This document shows, in pieces, positions 1-5,086 of a stretch of 5,086 nt of DNA. Origin of the DNA: Burkholderiales bacterium (GTDB taxonomy: Bacteria > Pseudomonadota > Gammaproteobacteria > Burkholderiales > SG8-39); contig JAICPQ010000201.1 in NCBI GenBank assembly GCA_025929745.1, positions 1 to 5,086 of the forward strand, written 5' to 3'. The position numbers were made by a program, and so were the translations under genes. Positions within the stretch are counted from its first letter, which is position 1, and each line of letters begins with the position of its first letter. The notes under the pieces were generated by a model. The model saw only the letters and a program-made list of their open reading frames with translations. It made no database searches and had not been told where the DNA came from.

Positions 1-1332
1 GAGATCGCGCTGCGCATCCAACGGGCGTGCCGCGAGCTGGGCATCCGCACGGTCGTCGTGCACTCGGAGGCCGACACCGAGGCGAAATACGTGAAGCTGG
101 CCGACGAGTCGGTGTGCATCGGCCCGCCGCCGGCGGCGGCGAGCTATCTCAACATCCCGGCCATCATCAGTGCCGCCGAGGTCACCGATGCCGAAGCGAT
201 CCACCCCGGCTACGGTTTTCTTTCGGAGAACGCCGACTTCGCCGAGAAGGTCGAGCGCTCGGGCTTCGTGTTCATCGGCCCGCGTCCGGAGAACATCCGT
301 CTCATGGGCGACAAGGTGAGCGCCAAGGCCGCGATGATGAAGGCGGGCGTGCCGACGGTGCCCGGCTCCGAAGGTGCGCTCCCCGAGGATCCGAAGGAGA
401 TCGTGCGCATCGCGCGCAAAGTGGGTTACCCGGTAATCATCAAGGCCGCGGGCGGCGGGGGCGGGCGCGGCATGCGCGTGGTGCACACCGAAGCCGCGCT
501 CATCAACGCCGTGACGATGACGCGCACCGAGGCGCAGGCCGCGTTCGCAAATCCGATGGTGTATCTCGAGCGCTACCTGGAGCAGCCGCGCCATATCGAG
601 ATCCAGGTGCTGGCCGATGCGCATAAGAACGCCGTGCATCTTTTCGAGCGCGACTGCTCGCTGCAGCGTCGCCACCAAAAGGTGCTCGAGGAAGCGCCGG
701 CGACGGAACTGCCGGAAAAGCTGCGCGACAAGATCGGCGAGCGCTGCGTCGACGCGTGCCGGCGCATCGGCTACCGTGGCGCCGGGACGTTCGAGTTCCT
801 TTACCAGGGCGGCGAGTTCTTCTTCATCGAGATGAATACCCGCATCCAGGTGGAGCACCCGGTCACCGAAATGATCACCGGGGTCGATCTCGTGCAGGAG
901 CAGATCCATGTCGCCGCGGGCGAGAAGTTGCGCCTGCGACAGAAGGACCTCGCGGTGCGCGGTCATGCCATCGAGTGCCGCATCAATGCGGAAGACCCTT
1001 ATCGCTTCACGCCTTCCCCGGGCAGGATCACCTCGTACCACCCGCCCGGCGGCCCGGGGATCCGCGTCGACTCGCACGTCTACCAGGGCTACACCGTGCC
1101 GCCGAACTACGACTCCATGGTCGGGAAAGTGATCGCGTACGGTGTCACGCGCGAGCAGGCGCTCGGGCGCATGCGCATCGCGCTTTCGGAAATGGTGGTG
1201 GAAGGCATCCAGACGAACATTCCTCTGCACCGGGACCTTCTGAACGATACTCGCTTCCTGCGCGGCGGCGTCTCCATCCACTATCTGGAGCACAAGCTCG
1301 CACAGGAGGACCGGGAAAAGAAAAAGAAGTAA
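1..1332 (+). CDS. accC: Biotin carboxylase subunit of acetyl-CoA carboxylase, 5'-truncated by window edge
   Basis: AccC carboxylates the biotin carried on AccB (BCCP), using ATP and bicarbonate, in the first half-reaction of cytoplasmic acetyl-CoA carboxylase, the committed step of fatty acid synthesis. The frame is open from base 1, beginning with EIALRIQRACRELG, which aligns with E. coli AccC from residue 12. About 11 residues lie outside the window, so the ATG at 58 is an internal Met. With an offset of 11, the catalytic positions match E. coli numbering: K116 (codon at 313), K159 before the glycine-rich ATP loop GGGGGRG, H209, K238, E276, E288 in IEMNTRIQVEHP, R292 and R338 in ECRINAED. 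All are intact. The inferred full length of about 454 residues is close to the usual 449. The C-terminus ends in a lysine run (EKKKK). accB would be expected just upstream. The stop overlaps the prmA start as TAATG, so prmA is probably translationally coupled. Confidence 0.97.
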   Translation, partial: EIALRIQRACRELGIRTVVVHSEADTEAKYVKLADESVCIGPPPAAASYLNIPAIISAAEVTDAEAIHPGYGFLSENADFAEKVERSGFVFIGPRPENIRLMGDKVSAKAAMMKAGVPTVPGSEGALPEDPKEIVRIARKVGYPVIIKAAGGGGGRGMRVVHTEAALINAVTMTRTEAQAAFANPMVYLERYLEQPRHIEIQVLADAHKNAVHLFERDCSLQRRHQKVLEEAPATELPEKLRDKIGERCVDACRRIGYRGAGTFEFLYQGGEFFFIEMNTRIQVEHPVTEMITGVDLVQEQIHVAAGEKLRLRQKDLAVRGHAIECRINAEDPYRFTPSPGRITSYHPPGGPGIRVDSHVYQGYTVPPNYDSMVGKVIAYGVTREQALGRMRIALSEMVVEGIQTNIPLHRDLLNDTRFLRGGVSIHYLEHKLAQEDREKKKK

Positions 1333-2132
1333 TGCCTTGGCTCGCGCTCACGGTCGAGCTCGAAGGCTCGGCGGCCGAGCCATTCAGCGATGCGCTGCTC
1401 GAGGCGGGCGCACATTCGGTATGGATCGAAGCGGCCGGGCTGTGCGCGCTTATCGACGGCGATGCCGAGCCGGCGCGTATCGTCGCCGCGGCCGCGGGCG
1501 CGCTTGGCATCCCAGCGCCTGCGTTCAGCATGGCGCGCGTAGCCGATGAAGACTGGGTGCGCAAAAGCCAGGCGCACTTCGCGCCGCTCGCGGTCGGGCA
1601 GCGTCTGTGGGTCGGGGCGAGCTGGCACCGACCGGAGCCAGGGCGGGTGGCGGTGTGCATCGATCCCGGGCTCGCCTTCGGCACGGGCAGCCATCCGAGC
1701 ACGCGGCTCGTGCTGCGCTTTCTCGAGCGGGAAATGAGCGGTGGCGAGCGCGTTCTCGATTACGGCTGCGGCTCGGGCATCCTGGCGATCGCCGCGGCGA
1801 AGCTTGGCGCAATGCACGTCGACGCGGTTGACGTCGACCCGGAGGCGGTGGCCACTACGCGGCGGAACGCGCATCTAAACGGCGTGCGACTTCACATTGC
1901 GCTCGCGGACGCGCTCGCCGCAGCGCATTACGATATCGTCGTGGCGAACATCCTCGCTCAGCCCCTCATCGTGCTCGCCCCGCTCCTCGCGCCGCGCGCC
2001 GCGCAGCTTGCGTTGTGCGGAATCCTCGAAACGCAGGCCGAGGAGGTCATGCAGGCTTACGCGCGCTGGCTGCCGATGCGCGTGGCGGCACGCGAGGAGG
2101 GCTGGGCGCTTCTCACGGGCCGGCGCACATGA
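1332..2132 (+). CDS. prmA: Ribosomal protein L11 methyltransferase PrmA (short N-terminal domain)
   Basis: PrmA is a cytoplasmic S-adenosylmethionine-dependent enzyme that trimethylates amino groups of ribosomal protein L11. The 266-residue product begins MPWLALTVEL, like the E. coli protein. It carries the PrmA signature DPGLAFGTGSHPST (111-124), SAM-binding motif I VLDYGCGSGILAIAAAKLG (141-159), the acidic motif DAVDVDP (164-170) and the N-I-L motif VANILAQPL (204-212). The DEDWVRKSQAHFAPL segment (72-86) matches the linker before the catalytic domain. The protein is about 27 residues shorter than E. coli PrmA (293). The loss falls mostly in the N-terminal L11-recognition domain, around residues 30-45. 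The catalytic domain looks complete, so activity is expected. The start is fixed by the conserved MPW and by the TAATG junction with accC. An AGGAGGA lies 21 bp upstream (1304-1310), too far for normal spacing. Only purine-rich AGAAG sits close to the ATG, which suits re-initiation by ribosomes finishing accC. Confidence 0.95.
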   Translation: MPWLALTVELEGSAAEPFSDALLEAGAHSVWIEAAGLCALIDGDAEPARIVAAAAGALGIPAPAFSMARVADEDWVRKSQAHFAPLAVGQRLWVGASWHRPEPGRVAVCIDPGLAFGTGSHPSTRLVLRFLEREMSGGERVLDYGCGSGILAIAAAKLGAMHVDAVDVDPEAVATTRRNAHLNGVRLHIALADALAAAHYDIVVANILAQPLIVLAPLLAPRAAQLALCGILETQAEEVMQAYARWLPMRVAAREEGWALLTGRRT

Positions 2133-2809
2133 GCCTCGTCACGCGTTGCCCGGCGTGCGGCACCGCCTTCCGCGTGCAGCGCGAGCAGCTCACCGCCCAT
2201 TTCGGCACGGTGCGTTGCGGCAAGTGCGGCAGCGCGTTCAACGGCGTGACGGCACTCGTGGGCCCTGCTGCGCGCAGCGAGGCGCCGGTGCCCGAGTTTC
2301 TGGAGGACCCGCCATCGCGTGGGTCCGCTTGGCTTTGGCCGCTGCTCAGCGTGGCGGCCCTCGTGGCGCTCGTCGCGCAACTCCACTTCGCGCGCAGCGA
2401 GATCATCGCGTGGGTGCCGCAGCTGCGGCCGGCATTCGAAGCCGTGTGCCGGCTTGCCGGCTGCGCGGTGCCGCTGCCGCGGCGCCCGGAGCTGATTCGG
2501 ATCGTATCCTCCGACATGCATAACGACCCGCCCCGGCGGTTGTTCGTGCTGAACGCGCTGCTGCACAACTTCGCGCGCTTTCCACAGCAGTACCCGGATC
2601 TCGAATTGACGCTGACCGACGCGGGCAAGCCGCTCACGCGACGAGTGCTGCGCCCGGTGGAGTACCTCGAGAGCCGGGCGATGAGAAACGGGCTGGACGC
2701 CGGCGCGGAGGAAGCGCTGCGCGTACACGTCGACGCGACGGGCGTCCCCGCGAGCGGCTATGAGCTGTGCATCTATCCACACGAATGCCTGAAATCAGCC
2801 AAGCAATGA
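2129..2809 (+). CDS. Zinc-ribbon (MJ0042-type) and DUF3426 single-pass membrane protein
   Basis: This 226-residue protein has the architecture of the zinc-ribbon/DUF3426 family often found next to prmA in betaproteobacteria; its function is unknown. The N-terminus holds two CxxC knuckles, C7-P-A-C10 and C30-G-K-C33, forming a small zinc ribbon. A short polar linker (about 41-66) is followed by one hydrophobic segment (about 67-87). The C-terminal DUF3426 domain includes CRLAGCAVPLPRRPEL (107-122), ESSD-like VSSD (126-129) and FVLNALLHNFARFPQQYPDLELTLTD (start and end residues 139 and 164). By analogy the ribbon is cytoplasmic and the C-terminal domain periplasmic; this topology is inferred. 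Cys pairs C107/C112 and C214/C220 lie in the presumed periplasmic part. The linker is short compared with many relatives, which can be much longer. The ATG overlaps the prmA stop (ATGA). An upstream in-frame ATG at 2015 lies inside prmA and is disfavoured because the ribbon begins directly after MSLVTR. Confidence 0.88.
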   Translation: MSLVTRCPACGTAFRVQREQLTAHFGTVRCGKCGSAFNGVTALVGPAARSEAPVPEFLEDPPSRGSAWLWPLLSVAALVALVAQLHFARSEIIAWVPQLRPAFEAVCRLAGCAVPLPRRPELIRIVSSDMHNDPPRRLFVLNALLHNFARFPQQYPDLELTLTDAGKPLTRRVLRPVEYLESRAMRNGLDAGAEEALRVHVDATGVPASGYELCIYPHECLKSAKQ

Positions 2810-3750
2810 AGAAGATCCTCGTCACCGGCTCTGTCGCCTACGACACCATCATGGTCTTTCCGGATCGCTTCCGGAATCACCTGCTCCCCGACCAGCTGCA
2901 CATCCTCAACGTCTGCTTCCTCACGCCGGAGATCCGCCGCGAATTCGGCGGCACCGCCGGCAACATCGCGTACAACCTGAAGCTGCTTGGCGACGATCCG
3001 CTTGTCATGGCGACGGTCGGTGAGGATATCCAGCCCTATCTCGAGCGCTTCGAGGAGCTCGGCATCGGCACGCGCTTATTTACGCGCGTCGCCGGTCAGT
3101 TTACGGCGCAGGGGTTTATCACCACGGACCTCGACGACAACCAGATCACCGCGTTCCATCCGGGTGCGATGAACCACTCGCACAAGAACCATATCGGGTG
3201 CGAGCTTGGCGCCGGCCTCGCTATTGTTTCGCCGGACGGCAAAGAAGGCATGGTGCAGCATGCGCGCGAATGTGCCGCGGCCGGGGTGCCGTTCATGTTC
3301 GACCCGGGGCAGGGGCTGCCGATGTTTTCGGGCGCGGAGATTGCCGAGTTCATACGCCTCGCCGACTACGTCGCGGTGAACGACTACGAGGGAAAGATGC
3401 TGGAAGAGAAGACCGGGCGCAAGCTGGAAGCGCTCGCGCGCGAGGTGAAGGCGCTGGTCTGCACGCTTGGCGCGAAAGGCTCGATCATCTTCGCCGCGGG
3501 CGAGCGCCACGACATCCCGAGCGTTCCCGCCGAGCGTGTGCTCGACCCCACGGGTTGCGGCGACGCTTACCGCGCAGGGCTGCTCTACGCCATCGCCCGC
3601 GGCTGGGATTGGCCGAGCACGGGGCGACTGGGCGCGGTCATGGGCGCGCTGAAGATCACGCAGCGCGGCGCGCAGAACCACGCCGCGACGAAAGACGAGG
3701 TCGAGGCCCGTTTCCGCCAGGCCTTCGGCTTCTCACCCTGGAAGAGCTGA
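2806..3750 (+). CDS. PfkB-family carbohydrate/nucleoside kinase (adenosine kinase-like)
   Basis: This is a cytoplasmic ribokinase-superfamily enzyme of 314 residues, a normal length for the family. It should transfer the gamma-phosphate of ATP to a hydroxymethyl group of a sugar or nucleoside. PfkB signature 1 is seen as GGTAGNIAYNLKLLG (48-62). The N-x-x-E magnesium motif is NDYE (192-195). PfkB signature 2, with the anion hole and catalytic base, is DPTGCGDAYRAG (247-258), D253 being the base. The N-terminal GSVAYDTIM (8-16) and DPGQGLPMF (166-174) resemble the subfamily often annotated as adenosine kinase or sugar kinase in proteobacteria. The substrate cannot be decided from sequence. ATG 2806 is chosen because the family starts a few residues before GSxAYD and because it overlaps the upstream stop as ATGA. 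In-frame ATGs at 2767 and 2785 would add 13 or 7 unconserved residues. No good Shine-Dalgarno precedes any of these starts, so translation probably depends on coupling. Confidence 0.92.
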   Translation: MKKILVTGSVAYDTIMVFPDRFRNHLLPDQLHILNVCFLTPEIRREFGGTAGNIAYNLKLLGDDPLVMATVGEDIQPYLERFEELGIGTRLFTRVAGQFTAQGFITTDLDDNQITAFHPGAMNHSHKNHIGCELGAGLAIVSPDGKEGMVQHARECAAAGVPFMFDPGQGLPMFSGAEIAEFIRLADYVAVNDYEGKMLEEKTGRKLEALAREVKALVCTLGAKGSIIFAAGERHDIPSVPAERVLDPTGCGDAYRAGLLYAIARGWDWPSTGRLGAVMGALKITQRGAQNHAATKDEVEARFRQAFGFSPWKS

Positions 3751-4149
3751 GCGCAGCCGCGCGGCGTAATCCTCGAGCTTCTCGCGCGGCGGATTCTTCA
3801 CTGGCCAGGTGAGCGCCATGCCGTCCGCCTCGTAACGCGGCACGAGATGTACGTGGTAATGGAAAACCGTCTGGCCGGCGGCCTTGCCGTTCGCCTGATA
3901 GACCGAGAGGCCCTGCGGCGCGAATGCCGAGCGGATTGCGCGCGCGACGCGCAGTGTGGCGCCAGCGATGCCGGCCGCCTGCGCGGCTTCGAGGCCGAAC
4001 AGATTCTCGACATGCGCCTTCGCCGCGACGAGGACATGGCCGGGATTGACCTGACCGAGGTCCATGAAGGCAAGAGCGTGCTCGTCCTCGTGCACCACGC
4101 TCGCCGGAATCTGTCGCGCCACGATCCTGCAGAACACGCATTCGCTCAT
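3733..4149 (-). CDS. HIT-family (histidine triad, HINT-like) nucleotide hydrolase/transferase
   Basis: HIT proteins cleave nucleoside phosphoramidates or dinucleoside polyphosphates through a covalent nucleotidyl-histidine intermediate. The 138-residue product starts MSECVFCRIVARQIPAS, typical of the bacterial HINT/HIT branch, with C4 and C7 as likely zinc ligands together with a downstream His. The histidine triad is HYHVHLVPR, with H97, H99 and H101; H99 should be the nucleophile. FMDLGQVNPGHVLVAAKAH (28-46) is the conserved N-terminal half of the fold, and the basic, charged C-terminus (KNPPREKLEDYAARLRSAL) is normal. The start at 4149 is supported by a GGAGG six bases upstream. A longer in-frame reading to 4245 would run back through apaH and adds unrelated residues. 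Its start lies 2 bp after the apaH stop, and its last 18 bp overlap the convergent kinase gene. The exact substrate (Ap4A, AMP-lysine or another) is not readable from sequence. Confidence 0.93.
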   Translation of the reverse strand: MSECVFCRIVARQIPASVVHEDEHALAFMDLGQVNPGHVLVAAKAHVENLFGLEAAQAAGIAGATLRVARAIRSAFAPQGLSVYQANGKAAGQTVFHYHVHLVPRYEADGMALTWPVKNPPREKLEDYAARLRSALPG

Positions 4150-4151
4150 CT

Positions 4152-4958
4152 CTAGCCTCCGGGGTGCTGGTAGCCCGTACAGCGTACCTGATAGAGCGCG
4201 CGGTCCTCGAGCCTGAGGGCGCTCAGCGCGCCGCCCCATACGCACCCGCTATCGAGCCCGACGAGCTTCGGCCGCACGACGAGGCCAAGCTGCGACCAGT
4301 GACCAACGAGGAGGGTGCGCTCATCCGGAACGCGCGCGTCGAACCAGCGCTGGTACCCAAGTCGCGGCTGCGTACCTTTGCCGCCGACTTCGATGCGTCC
4401 GCCGCGATCGCAGAATCGCATGCGCGTCATCGCGTTCACGATGATGCGCAGCCGATCCCAGCCCGCGAGGCGCTCGTCCCAGCGCTCCGGCCTTGCGCCG
4501 TACATGTGCCGAAGAAAATCCCGGTACCGTGGGCCGGCGAGCGCGCGCGCCACTTCGGCGCCGAGTTCGCGCGCTCGTTCGATGCTCCACTGCGGAACCA
4601 GGCCGGCGTGCCCCATGGCGTACTCGCCTTCGACATGCACCATCGGGCGCAGCCGCAGCCACGCCAAGAGCTCGTCCGCGTCAGGCGCCGCGAGCACATC
4701 GGCGAAGGTGTCGTCTTCGCGCGCGCGTTCGATGCCCGCATGCTGCGCAACCAGGTGCAGGTCGTGGTTGCCAAGCACCACGGCGGCCCGCTCGCCGAGC
4801 GCGCGCACAAAGCGCAACACCTCGAGCGACCGGGGCCCGCGGTTCACAAGGTCGCCCACGAACCACAGCCGATCGTTGCTCGAGAAGCGGATCTCGCCGA
4901 GCAGCCGCTCGAGCTCTTCAAAACACCCCTGCACGTCGCCGATCGCGTAGGTTGCCAT
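4152..4958 (-). CDS. apaH: Symmetrical bis(5'-nucleosyl)-tetraphosphatase (diadenosine tetraphosphatase)
   Basis: ApaH splits Ap4A symmetrically into two ADP and is known to control Ap4A levels and Ap4-type RNA caps; it is a cytoplasmic PPP-superfamily phosphatase. The 268-residue product aligns along its whole length with E. coli ApaH (280). Metallophosphatase motifs appear in order: GDVQG (7-11), GDLVNRG (35-41), GNHDLHL (63-69), the histidine motif GHAGLVPQW (116-124), and VGHW (218-221) with LDSGCVWGG (235-243). NAMTRMRFC (175-183) is the characteristic ApaH signature. The first motif has Gln where E. coli has His (GDVHG); I recall the same GD-x-Q-G form in ApaH from other proteobacteria, so I do not read it as loss of function. 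The ATG at 4958 matches the conserved MATY start. No Shine-Dalgarno is visible before it. Upstream, 42 bp separate it from the comM stop; downstream the HIT gene follows after 2 bp, implying one transcript. Confidence 0.96.
   Translation of the reverse strand: MATYAIGDVQGCFEELERLLGEIRFSSNDRLWFVGDLVNRGPRSLEVLRFVRALGERAAVVLGNHDLHLVAQHAGIERAREDDTFADVLAAPDADELLAWLRLRPMVHVEGEYAMGHAGLVPQWSIERARELGAEVARALAGPRYRDFLRHMYGARPERWDERLAGWDRLRIIVNAMTRMRFCDRGGRIEVGGKGTQPRLGYQRWFDARVPDERTLLVGHWSQLGLVVRPKLVGLDSGCVWGGALSALRLEDRALYQVRCTGYQHPGG
4156..4160 (-). promoter_or_regulatory. Shine-Dalgarno GGAGG of the HIT gene, inside the apaH 3' end
   Basis: On the minus strand GGAGG is followed by six bases and then the ATG at 4149, which is ideal spacing and fixes the HIT start. 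The same bases encode the C-terminal Gly-Gly of ApaH just before its TAG, so ribosomes ending on apaH pass directly over this site. Confidence 0.85.
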
Positions 4959-4987
4959 CGGCGTCGAATGTGCCCGCAGAGAGCGCG

Positions 4988-5016
4988 CGACGCAAATTAT
5001 TTAGAAGCTTGCGTCG
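4988..5016 (-). repeat. Perfect 8-bp inverted repeat with 13-nt AT-rich loop around the comM stop
   Basis: CGACGCAA (4988-4995) and TTGCGTCG (5009-5016) are exact reverse complements separated by 13 bases that contain the TAA stop of comM. In the minus-strand transcript this could form a hairpin between comM and apaH. No run of U follows the second arm, so it does not look like a standard intrinsic terminator. It may be an mRNA processing or stability element, or chance in GC-rich sequence. Confidence 0.5.
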
Positions 5017-5086
5017 AGACGCCGGTACTGAATCGCCTCCGCGACATGCTCTGCGGCGATGGTCGCCTTGCCGGCGAGATCGGCGA
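5001..5086 (-). CDS. comM: ComM/YifB family Mg-chelatase-like AAA+ ATPase, C-terminal end only
   Basis: The last 27 codons of a minus-strand gene run in from the right edge. Read from the first full codon they give ADLAGKATIAAEHVAEAIQ, followed by YRRLDASF and TAA at 5003-5001. The pattern ADLAG...I...HVAEAIQYRRLD is the characteristic C-terminus of ComM (YifB), the hexameric AAA+ helicase that promotes branch migration during natural transformation. The visible piece is the last helices of the C-terminal lid; the Walker motifs lie outside the window. The identification rests on a short but distinctive stretch, so other Mg-chelatase-like ATPases cannot be fully excluded. The stop is in the same frame as apaH, 14 codons before its ATG. 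Confidence 0.82.
   Translation of the reverse strand, partial: ADLAGKATIAAEHVAEAIQYRRLDASF

Noticed and set aside
27..626. Plus-strand open frame of 199 codons inside accC
   Set aside because: Out-of-frame Arg/Gly-rich reading of a region where the accC frame matches the family residue by residue.
756..1331. Upstream extension of prmA from the ATG at 756
   Set aside because: It would read through accC in another frame and add 192 unrelated residues before the conserved MPW start.
1816..1838. Direct repeat ACGTCGAC (1816-1823 and 1831-1838), each with a GTCGAC palindrome
   Set aside because: It encodes the VDAVDVD part of the SAM-binding site in PrmA, so protein coding and codon bias explain it.
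1145..1874. Overlapping minus-strand open frames across the accC end and prmA
   Set aside because: Low-complexity Ala/Arg/Pro translations with no recognisable motif or ribosome binding site, antisense to conserved genes.
2057..2782. Long minus-strand open frame opposite the DUF3426 gene (241 codons)
   Set aside because: The product is rich in Arg, His and Ala with no domain, and lies wholly antisense to a well-supported gene. This is a usual GC-rich shadow.
3756..3765. 10-bp palindrome GCCGCGCGGC near the convergent gene ends
   Set aside because: It has no loop and no T-run, lies inside the HIT coding region, and such palindromes are expected in sequence this GC-rich. It is not a terminator.
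4150..4245. Upstream extension of the HIT gene to 4245
   Set aside because: It adds 32 unconserved residues inside apaH, whereas the ATG at 4149 has an ideal GGAGG and the conserved MSECVFC start.
4315..4950. Plus-strand open frame opposite apaH (211 codons)
   Set aside because: The Ser/Arg-rich translation has no motif, while the opposite strand encodes full-length ApaH.
1..5086. Mobile element, CRISPR, toxin-antitoxin, defence or RNA gene
   Set aside because: Every stretch is explained by conserved housekeeping-type genes with gaps of at most about 42 bp; no repeats, transposase motifs or tRNA-like folds were seen.

Overview
This is a GC-rich (about two thirds G+C by eye), very densely coded stretch of ordinary bacterial chromosome. 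The gene content and order (biotin carboxylase, then PrmA, then a zinc-ribbon/DUF3426 membrane protein, then a PfkB-type kinase) and the protein flavour suggest a betaproteobacterium or close relative. That assignment comes from remembered gene neighbourhoods and not from a search. No insertion sequence, phage gene, tRNA, rRNA, CRISPR array or compositional break was seen.

Left part, plus strand (1..3750): four genes form one tightly packed unit. accC (5' end cut by the window) ends in TAATG, sharing one base with the start of prmA. prmA overlaps the zinc-ribbon/DUF3426 gene by four bases (ATGA), and that gene overlaps the PfkB-family kinase by four bases (ATGA). All three junctions suit translational coupling. 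AccC supplies malonyl-CoA for fatty acid synthesis. PrmA methylates ribosomal protein L11. The DUF3426 protein is a one-pass inner-membrane protein of unknown role. The kinase probably phosphorylates a nucleoside or sugar.

Right part, minus strand (3733..5086): read right to left, this holds the last 27 codons of comM (a YifB/Mg-chelatase-like ATPase, found by translating the window edge), then apaH (symmetrical Ap4A hydrolase), then a HIT-family gene. The apaH and HIT genes are 2 bp apart, and the Shine-Dalgarno of the HIT gene lies inside the last codons of apaH, so they are almost certainly co-transcribed. Both families act on nucleotide polyphosphates or nucleotide conjugates. The HIT gene and the kinase gene converge and overlap tail to tail by 18 bp, with no intrinsic terminator between them.

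I looked for an undescribed system and found none. The points most worth checking are the fixed coupling of two poorly understood genes to accC/prmA, the shortened N-terminal domain of PrmA, the apaH-HIT pairing, and a perfect 8-bp inverted repeat around the comM stop codon. No gene-free stretch longer than about 45 bp exists in the window.
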